A stretch of 64,000 nucleotides of DNA from Chitinophagaceae bacterium. GTDB lineage: Bacteria > Bacteroidota > Bacteroidia > Chitinophagales > Chitinophagaceae. Both the position numbers and the translations under genes were made by a program. The DNA is taken from contig JANPZZ010000022.1 in assembly GCA_024707305.1 (NCBI GenBank), forward strand, positions 248,001-312,000. Reading direction: 5' to 3'. A model generated the notes under the pieces. The model ran no database searches. It was not told where the DNA came from and saw nothing but the letters and a program-made list of their open reading frames with translations. Each line of letters starts with the position of its first letter. The first letter of the stretch is position 1. This document shows positions 1-9,933 of this stretch, one piece after another.

Positions 1-2
1 GC

Positions 3-368
3 TATTCGTCTGATGGTGGATGGCTTTCTGGTGTGATGAAAAAAATCAATAAACCCAACGTGGGTGTGCTTCCCGATTTCGGCAACTTCTGCATTACCCG
101 CGAGCCGGGCAACTGGATGAATTGTCTTGAAAGTTATGACCGCTACAAAGGCACAGAAGAATTAATGCCTTTCGCGAAAGGCGTAAGTGCCAAGAGTTAT
201 GATTTTGACGAAAAAGGAAATTGCGTTGAAACCGACTACGAGAAAATGATGAAGATTATGAAAGACAGCGGTTGGACAGGCATCGTTGGTATCGAATACG
301 AAGGCAGCTCGCTGAGCGAGGTGGAGGGAATTAAAGCGACGCAGAAGTTGCTGGAGAGATTTTTGTAA
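3..368 (+). CDS. Sugar phosphate isomerase/epimerase (TIM barrel), C-terminal part
   Basis: The reading frame is open to the left edge of the window, so only about the last 121 residues are present. The segment reads through [17 protein letters not shown], the beta-strand and metal-site region typical of xylose-isomerase-like TIM barrels, and ends with [11 protein letters not shown] and a C-terminal helix. The internal GTG/ATG codons at 33-38 are not the true start because the frame continues upstream in a family-like way. It converges on the cytochrome gene at 520-2643. The substrate cannot be told from this fragment; related Tat-exported proteins accompany DUF1501/Gfo-Idh genes, as at 18171-19103. 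Confidence 0.8.
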   Translation, partial: YSSDGGWLSGVMKKINKPNVGVLPDFGNFCITREPGNWMNCLESYDRYKGTEELMPFAKGVSAKSYDFDEKGNCVETDYEKMMKIMKDSGWTGIVGIEYEGSSLSEVEGIKATQKLLERFL

Positions 369-382
369 TCCCGATGTCACAT

Positions 383-522
383 GATCGATGGTCGATGGTC
401 GATGATCGATGGTCGATGAATATTTTAGGTGCAGACATACCACCCTCGAAATTCGATAGGGCATCTCGCATCTTCAAACGCGTTCGACCATCTACCATCG
501 ACCATCTACCATCGATCATCTA
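383..522. repeat. Inverted pair of GATG-type heptamer arrays
   Basis: Positions 383-419 are tandem 7-mers of the form CGATGGT/CGATGAT. Positions 485-522 carry the same kind of unit in opposite orientation (CCATCGA, CCATCTA). About 65 bp of unique sequence separates the arms, so the whole can fold as a long imperfect hairpin. It lies between two convergent genes, and its right arm supplies the TAG stop of the minus-strand gene (520-522). Confidence 0.85.
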
Positions 523-2643
523 ATTTAACAACACCTCATCCACAAAGAGCCACCCCTTATCTCCCTTTCCCGGATGCCAGGAGGGGAGTTTGCTAACAGG
601 TTGTGCAATTATTTTCAAATACTTTACCGCCGTCGTTTCGAAGCGACATTCGTGGCCACGTAGAGCAACGATACCAACGCCTTTTGGCTGATCGAGCGTG
701 CAGCTGCCGAGTTTTTTCAACTTCGATGGATCGTCTCCACCCCATACTTCAATCGATTGTGGCGGCATGATATAACTGTTTACATCCGTGAGCCCGCCAA
801 GGGTTACGCTGGAAATATTTTTTGTTGTTGAAAACGGCATCAACAGTTCCATTCGATTATTACGCCATGCAATCCAGTTGCCATCACGAAAGTTGGTTTC
901 ACCTTTTACCAGGTCGGTCAACAGTTTTGCCGTGCCGGTATAAGCAGGTTCGGGCGCCGTTAGGAAATAGATCGTGTCGGGAACAAATGTTCTTTTGTAT
1001 AAACTCGCTTCCATAATCTCACTGCTGATCCAACCTGCTTTGAATGCTTTTGCCCTGATCAATACATTGCGGTCAATCACTTCGTCACCTTTATATACAA
1101 GCGAGCGAATACTATCGGGTTCTGAACCATCTAAGGTGTAACGTATCTCGGCACCCTGAATATAATGTTTCAATTTCAACGGCATTGGTTCCGAAATAAT
1201 CGTGATCTCATTTTCAAAAATCGGTGGTGAAAGTTGTAATAAAATGCTATCGCCAGCGAAACCACTTTCTATCGACACTGCAGGCATTTCATTTATTAAC
1301 TTTTCCCAATCCTGCTGACTGCCCGGCATTTGCCAGGTATAAACCTGACTGAGTTTAGGTAATTCTTTCAACACCGCAAGTTGCGACGCGTTGATATTGG
1401 TTCCCGATAGGGTAAGCGTGCGGAGATTTTTCAACTCCTTTATCAACTTGAGATCTTCTGCTTTTACAGGTGTAAATCCGAGATGCAGACGACGCAGATT
1501 GGTAAACTGTGAGATCGTTTTCATATCATCGCTGCCCAGCGGCATGCGGGTAAGATCAAGCGATACAATCTGTTCTTTGATCTTTGATAATTCTTTTAAT
1601 TGCTCAGATTGAAATTTTGTACTGTTAAAAAAACTTACAGTGAGCGCAGGAGAATTTAGCGCCTCTGCTAATACCACCCGATTTTCTGTATTCAACGATT
1701 GTACCGTGGCCACATCCGCAGACGCAAAACTGTACACTTCGGGCACGCCCGATTCAAATTTCGCTGCAGCTAACTGATACAATTTATCATCGACCGGAAG
1801 GTCGATAAGCTTTTGATTAAAATTTGCGCCTTTTTCAATCCATTGTTTAATAATTTCAATTTCCTGTTCCGTCAATTGTGGTTTGCCTTTGGGGGGCATA
1901 TGTTTTTTATCTTCCACAGGAAGTAACAAACGCTTCATCAATAATCCTTCACCCGGCTGCTGTGTTTCCCAAAGCAAGCCCGACTTTCCTCCTTTCAGTA
2001 TTTGTTCGTGGGTTTCAAGAATCAGCTCACCTTTTGCTTTCTGACTGTTATGGCAGTTAATACATTTTGATTCAATGATCGGCTTAACTACATCATCAAA
2101 TACCATGGCTTCAGCCAAAGCAGCATTGGGTCTTGATTCTTCTTTTCGCAGTGGTGCGAACAGAAAGTCCTCACCATGTGTGATGTTTGCACCCTGATGG
2201 CCTGTAATAATAAGAACAAATATTGCGAATACAGAACTTAACCAACGTGTGATCTTTCTTTTGCGCAACGGCTTGCGACCATAATACCACGCAAGTGCGA
2301 ACAAACTTACAATCGCGCCGGACCATTTATGCCATTGTAATGCATCAGCATCATAACCTTCCTCGCGCGAGAGAAACAAACCCATTAAAGCTGATACGGC
2401 GGCAGTAAATGCACCAAAAAGCAAAAGCATGTCTGCATAATGCCTGGTGCTTTCAGCAACCTGCTGCTTTTTCACAATAAACAAATTGTACAGCGCATAA
2501 ATAACGAGCAATACAATGGGGAAATGCAAAACCAAAGGATGCATGCGTCCCGCTACCTGTAAATAGCCGGGCAGTACAAATCGATCTTCAAGAATTAGAA
2601 GAAAAACAAGCAGCGAGTTCAGCAGAAGCGTGATGTTGGCCAA
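520..2643 (-). CDS. DUF2231-like membrane c-type cytochrome with LRR, chitobiase-C and discoidin-like domains
   Basis: This 707-residue protein has four or so hydrophobic helices in residues 1-155, including HPLVLHFP and the motif GHQGANITHGE. A single heme c site, CINCH, lies at about 194-198, followed by HMPP at about 249 (possible axial Met), as in planctomycete-type PSCyt1 domains. Leucine-rich-like repeats follow (about 355-440), then a chitobiase/hexosaminidase C-terminal-type module (about 480-550, IRYTLDGSEP), then a discoidin-like end. It is the last gene of the minus-strand operon and is paralogous to the gene at 19129-20533. Export of electrons from periplasmic sugar oxidation to the membrane is an inference from domain content; no function is proven for this family. 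The domains are clear, the role is not. Confidence 0.8.
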   Translation of the reverse strand: MANITLLLNSLLVFLLILEDRFVLPGYLQVAGRMHPLVLHFPIVLLVIYALYNLFIVKKQQVAESTRHYADMLLLFGAFTAAVSALMGLFLSREEGYDADALQWHKWSGAIVSLFALAWYYGRKPLRKRKITRWLSSVFAIFVLIITGHQGANITHGEDFLFAPLRKEESRPNAALAEAMVFDDVVKPIIESKCINCHNSQKAKGELILETHEQILKGGKSGLLWETQQPGEGLLMKRLLLPVEDKKHMPPKGKPQLTEQEIEIIKQWIEKGANFNQKLIDLPVDDKLYQLAAAKFESGVPEVYSFASADVATVQSLNTENRVVLAEALNSPALTVSFFNSTKFQSEQLKELSKIKEQIVSLDLTRMPLGSDDMKTISQFTNLRRLHLGFTPVKAEDLKLIKELKNLRTLTLSGTNINASQLAVLKELPKLSQVYTWQMPGSQQDWEKLINEMPAVSIESGFAGDSILLQLSPPIFENEITIISEPMPLKLKHYIQGAEIRYTLDGSEPDSIRSLVYKGDEVIDRNVLIRAKAFKAGWISSEIMEASLYKRTFVPDTIYFLTAPEPAYTGTAKLLTDLVKGETNFRDGNWIAWRNNRMELLMPFSTTKNISSVTLGGLTDVNSYIMPPQSIEVWGGDDPSKLKKLGSCTLDQPKGVGIVALRGHECRFETTAVKYLKIIAQPVSKLPSWHPGKGDKGWLFVDEVLLN

Positions 2644-2677
2644 GAAAATAAATTAAGGTTTAAGTAAATATTGCAGG

Positions 2678-3488
2678 TTATTGCGTTTTAAAATAATTCC
2701 ATGATCGCACCATTACTTCGTCAATAAAAATCCACGCCCTTTCGCCTTTCGATTCATGCCAATCGGGAATATTGGAATGATTGATCATCAGAATTTTTAT
2801 TGCTGAAGTAACAATTTCCGGGTTGAAATTCGTTTGATCTATATAAACCTGTTTGGGTCCTTTTGCTGTTGATGCAATGTCCTTAGAATGGTTGATCAGC
2901 CATTTTCCCGTCTTTCTATCTTTTTTCCAGTATTCAATGCGTTTGGGAAGAAAGATCCAACTGGCTTCGTCCTGTAATAGACCAAGATCAATTTCTATGA
3001 TCGTTTGCGGCCGATTCCAACTGCATTCTATCCATACTGAGTCACTATTGAATCCCGTCCAGTGCCCGGAGCGAAAGTTGGCAATGCCGCCCACAGCATC
3101 ATTCAAAGTTTCTGCCGACTGATTTTTATAAAATTCCTGTGGAGCCGAAGTGCGGATGCTGTCTATTTTTTTACCAGCGGGAAAAAATGAAACGGAAATG
3201 GTTTCGGAAGGCTCAAAATCATTTCCAATTGCTTTAAATCGAATCGTACCAGGTTTCTTTACCGAAAGTGGCGTTCTATAAACGGGATCTTTTTCCGTTG
3301 GGTCACGTAATTCCAAAGTGTAGTGTACTGCCGCACCCGGTTGATTAAATAATACTTCAACAATGACAGAATCGCGGATGTAAGCGCTCTTATATTTCAC
3401 CAATGGAGAAGCCAGCTGGAATTTATCCTGTGCATGGGTGAGATTAGAAAAATGAAATAGCAGGAAAAAGAAAAATCAGCTTCCTCAT
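2678..3488 (-). CDS. Exported discoidin-like (F5/8 type C-like) protein, frameshifted in the signal peptide
   Basis: The mature part (from TTG 3403 downwards) has a short chitobiase-C-like beta region (VHYTLE) and a C-terminal F5/8-type-C-like domain ending GERAWIFIDEVMV. That ending closely resembles the end of the 520-2643 protein (DKGWLFVDEVLLN). The natural start is ATG at 3488, giving MRKLIF and then a stop after 14 codons. Removing one T from either 5-nt T run (3465-3469 or 3471-3475, minus strand) joins it to FLLFHFSNLTHAQ, a complete signal peptide. This ATG overlaps the upstream gene's TGA by 4 bp (ATGA). It probably binds carbohydrate at the cell surface; that is inferred from the fold only. 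Confidence 0.7.
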
Positions 3489-4513
3489 ACGGGCATCAGT
3501 TTATAAGGATAAACCTGTCCTGAGTTCCATTGCGCCACATACATGTTTTCATCGTTGTCAATGCATACATCGTGCGGATACTCAAATGCACGGATGGTTT
3601 GATACAGTTCTTCAGGTGTATTGCCATTGTATCCGGGAAGATTGCCACCAAGGTTGGATACAACGCGATAGTTTTTATCAAGCACCAATACAAATCCAGA
3701 TTTCTCATCAAGGCGTGCATTGCTTTGCAACACGGCAACATAGAGATAGTTACCTTTTATTACCGGCCTGCAAACCCATGCGCCAGGAAGCGGAATAGTA
3801 TCTATATATTTTCCTTCGAGCGTATATCGTTTAAATGCATTTTGTACACGTGAGGTAACAATCAAACAGGGCTCAATTCCGCGGGTATCAATGGTGATAC
3901 CATGTGCGTTTACCACGAACTCATCACCTTCACCCCGGCCCGCGAAGTGGCGGATATATTCCCCTTTGTAATTGTATTGAATAACGTAGTCCTTTCCATA
4001 TCCATCCACTACATAGATATCGCCATTCGGCGCAATGACAGTTTCTGTTGGAACAAACTCGTCTGCGCTGCTATATTTTCCGGTTTCTTTCGGATAATCA
4101 AGGGTTAGTAACACTTTCCCATCCGTAGTGGTTTTTATAACCTGGTGACGATTGTTATCACAAATAAAAAGCACATCACTACCCCCTTCACTAAACAACG
4201 TCAACCCATGTGCTCCCGGATATTCCGTACCCCAGCTGTTTAATACTTTTCCTGATTTATCAAATATCAACACATTGTTGTGCGTATCATTGGTAAGAAG
4301 CAGGATTCGGCCCTTGCTGTCCTGCACCATTTCATGGCAATCTCTCACCGGGTGTGTGGCACGGTTTGCCTGGCACCATTTGGTATCGATGCGGTATTGT
4401 TTGTTACCATGCCCCAGGATATTGTAGGTTGGTTGTAAACCACGCAAGATTCCCGGTATGCATATGCTGGCAACAGCAACAGAACTTTTATGAATGAAAC
4501 TGCGTCTATTCAT
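3485..4513 (-). CDS. NHL/6-bladed-propeller repeat protein with twin-arginine-like signal
   Basis: This 342-residue protein starts MNRRSFIHKSSVAVASICIPG, which looks like a Tat or Sec export signal. The rest shows repeated propeller blades with NHL character: VLIFDKSGKVLNSWGT, PNGDIYVVDGYGKDYVIQYN, HGITIDTRG and HDVCIDNDENMYVAQWNSG. It sits 12 bp downstream of the DUF1501 gene and overlaps the next gene by 4 bp, so it is part of one transcription unit. Similar propellers accompany PSD1 cytochromes in Planctomycetes and Bacteroidota. Ligand and catalytic role are unknown; peptidylglycine-lyase-like or purely structural roles are both possible. Confidence 0.75.
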   Translation of the reverse strand: MNRRSFIHKSSVAVASICIPGILRGLQPTYNILGHGNKQYRIDTKWCQANRATHPVRDCHEMVQDSKGRILLLTNDTHNNVLIFDKSGKVLNSWGTEYPGAHGLTLFSEGGSDVLFICDNNRHQVIKTTTDGKVLLTLDYPKETGKYSSADEFVPTETVIAPNGDIYVVDGYGKDYVIQYNYKGEYIRHFAGRGEGDEFVVNAHGITIDTRGIEPCLIVTSRVQNAFKRYTLEGKYIDTIPLPGAWVCRPVIKGNYLYVAVLQSNARLDEKSGFVLVLDKNYRVVSNLGGNLPGYNGNTPEELYQTIRAFEYPHDVCIDNDENMYVAQWNSGQVYPYKLMPV

Positions 4514-4525
4514 GTTATGATTGCA

Positions 4526-5974
4526 TTAAGCGATCAGGCCTTTGATTACATTTCCGGCAACATCCGTAAGCCTGTAACGACGACCGAGATGTTTGTAGGT
4601 TAGTTGTTCATGATTCAATCCCATCAGATGTAACACGGTAGCATGGAAATCGTGAACATGTACAGGGTCACGTTCGATATTGTAACCGAATTCGTCTGTT
4701 TCTCCATATACACCGGGTTTAATACCACCTCCGGCCATCCAGATAGTAAAGCAGCGTGGATGGTGATCGCGTCCATAGTTATCTTTTGTAAGTGCGCCCT
4801 GGCAATAGTTGGTGCGGCCAAATTCACCACCCCAGATCACCAACGTTTCGTCAAGCAGACCTCTTTGTTTTAGATCCGTGATCAATGCTGCGGAAGCCTG
4901 ATCGGTATCCATACATTGCCCTTTGATTTGCGATGGAAGATTATCATGTCCATCCCATCCCTGATGATATAGCTGTACAAAACGCACACCATTTTCAGAC
5001 AGCTTGCGCGCCAGGAGGCAGTTGGCGGCATAAGTTCCCGGTGTTAAACAATCGGGGCCATAAAGTTTTACTATATCTTCTGGTTCGCGACTGAGATCAG
5101 TAACATCAGGAACAGCAGTTTGCATGCGATATGCCATTTCATACTGCTGAATCTTCGCCATGATTTCGGGATCACCGAATTCTTTATAGGACTCGTTATT
5201 CAGTTCAGCAAGTTTGTCGAGCATTTTACGACGCTCGGCTTTGTCCATTCCCTCGGGATTATTCAAATGCAAAACCGGATTATCGCCACTACTGAATTGC
5301 ACACCCTGGTGGAAGCTGTCGAGGAAACCGTTCGTCCACAGTTTTGAATAAACGCCCTGGCCATTGCCTTTTCCTTTTGATAAAAGAACGCAGAAAGCGG
5401 GCAGGTTTTTGTTTTCGCTTCCCAATCCATAACTCAACCATGCGCCCATACTCGGGCGGTTGCCCACCTGTGCGCCGGTTTGAAAAAATGTAAGGGCAGG
5501 ATCGTGGTTGATGGCTTCTGTGTACATGGTTTTTACAAAGCAAAGATCATCTACAACCTTTGCCGTGTGTGGCATTAGCTCACTTACCCATGCACGTGCT
5601 TTGCCGTATTGATTAAACTGGAAATAGGAACCTGCGAGTGGAAATCTCGCCTGGTCGGCCGTCATACCCGTGAGGCGCTGCCCCATACGAATAGACGCAG
5701 GCAGATCTTCACCGTGCATTTTTGCGAGCATGGGTTTATAATCAAAAAGATCAAGCTGCGATGGTGCGCCATTTTGAAAAAGATAAATCACACGTTTTGC
5801 TTTTGGCGCAAACTGCGGGAGGCCGGTCATCACCAGTTCTTCGCCCTTGTGGCTGCTGAATAAATCCGGAACCAGCAAAGAACCGAGCGCAACACCGCCA
5901 ATACCCATACTCAACCGCGACAAAAAGCGCCGCCGATTAAGGTTTAAACCTGATTCAAGTTGTTCGTTTGGCAT
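4526..5974 (-). CDS. DUF1501 family exported protein
   Basis: This 482-residue protein starts LNRRRFLSRLSMGIGG, a clear twin-arginine signal. The body matches DUF1501, which has an alkaline-phosphatase/sulfatase-like fold. Visible motifs are LFQNGAPSQLDLFDYKP near the start, VIWGGEFGRT, GRDHHPRCFTIWMAGGG and the end LTDVAGNVI. In this family DUF1501 genes almost always follow a PSD1 (DUF1549/DUF1553) cytochrome gene, as here with 19 bp between the two. The activity is unknown. A paralogue at 16656-18164 occupies the corresponding operon on the other strand. Confidence 0.88.
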   Translation of the reverse strand: MPNEQLESGLNLNRRRFLSRLSMGIGGVALGSLLVPDLFSSHKGEELVMTGLPQFAPKAKRVIYLFQNGAPSQLDLFDYKPMLAKMHGEDLPASIRMGQRLTGMTADQARFPLAGSYFQFNQYGKARAWVSELMPHTAKVVDDLCFVKTMYTEAINHDPALTFFQTGAQVGNRPSMGAWLSYGLGSENKNLPAFCVLLSKGKGNGQGVYSKLWTNGFLDSFHQGVQFSSGDNPVLHLNNPEGMDKAERRKMLDKLAELNNESYKEFGDPEIMAKIQQYEMAYRMQTAVPDVTDLSREPEDIVKLYGPDCLTPGTYAANCLLARKLSENGVRFVQLYHQGWDGHDNLPSQIKGQCMDTDQASAALITDLKQRGLLDETLVIWGGEFGRTNYCQGALTKDNYGRDHHPRCFTIWMAGGGIKPGVYGETDEFGYNIERDPVHVHDFHATVLHLMGLNHEQLTYKHLGRRYRLTDVAGNVIKGLIA

Positions 5975-5993
5975 AAGAAAGTTTTTTATTCGA

Positions 5994-8319
5994 TCATCTA
6001 ACTATCGCCTCCTCCATATTATATATCACCCCAATCGTTTTCATCAATGCGGCGGCACTGTTTTTATCAATTCCGTCAATATGCGGGTATTCGCCTGCAT
6101 TTAATGTGATTGCTGCTTTGAGTTTTCCGTCGCGATGTAATTGAAGTTGTTCGTCATAATATTCCTGCAACATCTTTAGTTCTTTATCGGATGGTTTTCT
6201 ACAAATGATTTTTCTGAATGCAGTTTGAATACGGGCGCTTGCGTCCAGCGGTTCTTTCTCCAGCCGCTCCGCCATTACACGTGCAGCTTCCAGCACACCG
6301 GGTTCATTCATCATAATGAGCGCCTGCAGCGGTGTATTTGTATTTACTCTTTTTACTTCACACTGGTCGCGGTTACTGGCATCAAATAGAATCATACCAG
6401 GTGGCGGCACGGTGAGTTTTATAAACGTATACAACCCGCGTCGATATAAATCCTCTCCATGGTCCTGACGGTACACTGCGAGTACACCGCGTCCTGAAGT
6501 GGTTGCTTCCCAAAGTCCCTTCGGCTGGTATGGTTTTACACTCGGCCCGCCTATTGTCGTATTCAACAACCCACTGGTAGAAAGATACATGTCGCGCACA
6601 AATTCGGCTTCCAGGCGGTTGCGGGGAGCACGGGAGAGATATTTGTTATCGGGATCTTTTTTCCAGTTTTGTTTTTGTTGTGTTGGCTGATTGACGATAC
6701 GTAGCCGACATCACAATTTGTTTGATGAGCCGTTTAATGTCCCAACCGTTTTCACGGAAATCAACTGCCAGCCAGTCGAGCAATTCCGGGTGTGAAGGAA
6801 GTTCTCCCTGCATGCCAAAATCGCCACTGGTTTTTACAATACCATTTCCAAACAACAGTTGCCATATCTGGTTTACAAACACGCGGGATGTAAGCGGATT
6901 GTTCTCATCGAATGTCCATTTTGCAAGGCCCAGGCGATCTCTTGTAAATCGTGCCGTATCAAACTCCATCACCGAACGCACTGCCGCAGCCTGTACCATT
7001 TCTCCAGGTTGGTCGTACACACCGCGATTGAGAACATAAGTTTTGCGCAGCGTATCCAGTTCGCCCATTACAGAAACCCGCAGTTTTGTGGTGTCTTTTG
7101 CATTGATGAATTGAAGCAGTTCATCCCGTTCTTTGTTACTGATGGATAAAATTGGATTCTTAGCTGGTTGAGATACACTTACATCCCCTTCATACCCTAC
7201 TTCTCTTGTGTTATTGAAAAATGCGAACATAGAGAAATAGTCCTTTTGTGAGAAAGGGTCATATTTATGGTCGTGGCACTGGGCACACTCCATGGTGATG
7301 CCGAGGATCGCTTTGGTGTATGTTTTTGTTTTATCAATGAGATATTCAATACGATATTCTTCAGGCACCACGCCACCTTCTTCGGTGTATTTGTGATTAC
7401 GGAGGAATGCCGTAGCCAGAATTTTTTCTTTATCTGTATTGCTCAGCATGTCGCCTGCAATCTGCCACGTGATAAACTGATCGTAGCTAAGATTTTTATT
7501 AAATGCATGAATTACCCAATCGCGCCAGGGCCATTGCGTGCGGATATTATCATCCTGGTAACCATAGCTGTCGGAGTAGCGTGCAACATCCATCCAATGC
7601 ACAGCCATACGTTCGCCATATTGTGGTTTTTGCAAAAGTTCATCCACTATTTTTTCATAAGCGTTTTCACTTTTGTCGGCAAGGAAGCGCTGCATCATTT
7701 CCTCGGTGGGAGGGAGGCCGGTGATGTCGTACGCAACACGTTTGAGTAGACGCTCCTGGTCAGCTTCTTCATTTGGAGAAAGCCGCATCGATTCAAGTTT
7801 ATGAAGAATAAAATAGTCGATGTCGTTCTTAACCCATTTTTTATTTTCAACCTGTGGCGGTTTGTTTTTTTGGGGGGCGATAAAAGCCCAGTGTGATTCA
7901 TATTTTGCGCCCTGTGCAATCCATTTACGGAAGAGTTCCACTTCTTCGGCAGTAAGTGCGCCGAGGTGTGAATCGGGAGTAGGCATCATATAACCCGGGT
8001 CTGTACTGCTGATGCGTTTAAGTAATTCTGATTCTTCAGGTTTCCCCGGCACGATCGCAAAGGCACCTTTGGTTTCCAACAATGGTGCATAAGCGCTATC
8101 TGCCAGGTCAAGCCGCAAACCCGCTTCGCGATGCCCACCATCGGGGCCATGACATTTAAAACATTTGTCGGAGAGAATCGGTCGGATGTGAAAATTGTAA
8201 CTCACCTGCTGCGATGATGCAACGGCATTTTCCTGTTTATAATCAAGGCAGGACACAACCACAACGCCAAGCGTTATGATACAACTACTAATGGCAACCA
8301 GGCGTTTCATACAGAGCAT
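5994..8319 (-). CDS. PSD1 (DUF1549/DUF1553) planctomycete-type c-type cytochrome lipoprotein, one frameshift
   Basis: Reconstructed length is about 775 residues. The N-terminus has a lipobox-like VVVSC, then heme site CFKCH at about 53-57 (PSCyt1). DUF1549 follows with a second heme motif CAQCH at about 345-349. DUF1553 completes the protein, with FVNQIWQLLFGNGIV, SATYRQSA and GGPSVKPYQPKGLW. The frame breaks at a six-T run (6657-6662). Removing one T joins LEK to DPDNKYLSRAPRNRLEAE and restores a full DUF1553. It is the first gene of a minus-strand operon running to 520. It is probably a periplasmic electron carrier or redox enzyme acting on glycans; the reaction is not known. Confidence 0.87.
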
Positions 8320-8400
8320 TCGTAATTTACAAATTCAAATTAACAAATTGCCTGTACCCGGGGGCAGATTTTACTTTTTAATTTGGAATAATAAGTTGAA

Positions 8401-8600
8401 AAACGGCAACCGGCAAATGGCAAACGTGAAAAGGAAACGTGAAAAACGTTAGGCGTGGCAGTCGGCAAACGGCAGACGGCAAACGTGAAAGGGAAACGAG
8501 AAAAATCTGAGGCGTCAGGCGCGAGAAATAAATACTTTGACTTCAAATCCCCCATCCTCCATCCCCCATCCTCCATCCCCCATCCCCCATCAATCTTCTT
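8401..8600. repeat. Composite repeat: GGCAAACG-type array plus CCATCCC-type heptamer array
   Basis: 8401-8520 carries degenerate repeats around GGCAAACG and CGTGAAA, and 8551-8600 carries CCATCCC/CCATCCT 7-mers. The same two modules occur in reverse-complement order at 14189-14392. In both places they fill the gap upstream of a gene in the same relative orientation. The heptamer array begins inside the restored stop codon of the phosphodiesterase gene (8590-8592). Confidence 0.8.
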
Positions 8601-9853
8601 TCCCCACCCACACATTCGCCACATTTTTTCTCTCCTTCTAACACGATTTTGAAGAAAGAATCCGTCAGGTTTTCGGGCAAGTTCAGTGTCGCCGAGCCAG
8701 CGTTTAATTTTACTTTTTTTATCAATTGATATTCGTCCCGGCCACCAGTACGGAAATGATTGGTAGAAGATATATATATGTTTACCCAACCGCTTCTCTT
8801 CGCGGGTGTCCAATTGATCACTATCTCGTTTTCCATCTTTTTCAGTCGTGGGTTATACAAAGAAATATCGCCAAATAAAGGCACACCATCTACTTCCCGC
8901 GCGATCGATGTGGGAATGTCAATTGATAAAAAACGTGCAAGCGATGGCATGATATCTGCCTGGCTGGACTGGCCCGTTTTGAAATAAGAATTCAATCCTT
9001 TTGCATTGGTAACAATCCATGCAAGTTTTTCGCGATCCGATTGTCCCCCATGACCTTTACCTGTTGCCGAATCGCGGCCATGATCCGTTGTAATGTAAAT
9101 CTGCCATTCTTCACCATGTTGTTGTTGACGATATTGAATAGCAGCCCACAACCGGCCCATTTGTCGATCCATTTCATTGATCGCCGCATAATAGGGCTCA
9201 CTATCGCCATACATGTGTCCCATATCATCTGTAAACTCCAGATACACCCACGACAAATCAGGCGCAATTTCCCTGATCGTTTCAGCAGCTTTATCTGTTA
9301 CACTGTTATCAATGTTTTTCATGAACATGCGTTCTTTATCATGCGGAAATTGGATCGTATCCAGCTCCAGGCCATCATACGCAAAATCCATTTTGATTTG
9401 CCTCGTTTGTGTTAATCCTTCACCAATGAGTTTAGTACGATTATCGAGCCAGGAAGAAAAAACAGCAGTCTTTTTCGCTGGATATTGATCTTTAAACAAA
9501 CGGAAAATGGTAGGATAATTATAGTTGGGGTGTGCTATATCATTATCCCAAACATTGTGTTTATTCACCCAGGTGCCAGTCAATACGGTGTTATATCCAA
9601 CGGCACTGATAGTTGGAGTTTCAGTATACGTACCACGGCCTCCACCTGCCAGTGCTCGTGCATATCCACCTTCTTTTGTAATCAGGTCGAGATTAGGTGT
9701 GGGCAATTTCTCAATAAGGTCAGCAGGAATACCATCGACAATGACAAAAACTGCTTTTTTATTTTGTGCCAGTGCAGGTATAAAAGCGCAGCAAAAAATT
9801 GCAAGAGCGATCGATGATTGAATCGATCGATGAAAGAATGAAGTTGGAGCCAC
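8590..9853 (-). CDS. Exported type I phosphodiesterase/nucleotide pyrophosphatase-like (alkaline phosphatase superfamily) protein
   Basis: A Sec signal (IALAIFCCAFIPALAQ) leads a mature enzyme with alkaline-phosphatase-superfamily metal motifs: VFVIVDGIPADL, TPTISAVGYNTVLTG (nucleophile Thr region), EFTDDMGHMYG and ITTDHGRD...KGHGG. After the enzyme there is a short beta domain. The open frame continues past the natural end into an intergenic repeat, adding a Gly/Trp/Met tail. Deleting one T of the six-T run at 8624-8629 restores EGEKNVANVWVGKED and a TGA at 8590, which I take as the real end. The substrate is unknown; phosphodiester or phosphonate cleavage near the glycan locus is plausible. 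Confidence 0.82.
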
Positions 9854-9933
9854 GGCAAACTATTTAAATTGAATAGCAATCGTAAATTTCTATTTCAAAT
9901 ATCTTATTTTCCCGGTTCATTTAATTTTCAATT

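Noticed and set aside
3530..3853. Plus-strand frame of 107 codons opposite the NHL gene
   Set aside because: It is antisense to a well-supported propeller gene, has no family match and no plausible start context.
5994..6599. Stand-alone DUF1553 gene starting MRDMYLS
   Set aside because: It is the out-of-frame continuation of the PSD1 gene; one base removed from the six-T run at 6657-6662 joins the parts.
8340..8813. A 157-codon minus-strand frame
   Set aside because: It is an out-of-frame shadow of the phosphodiesterase C-terminus plus repeat sequence.
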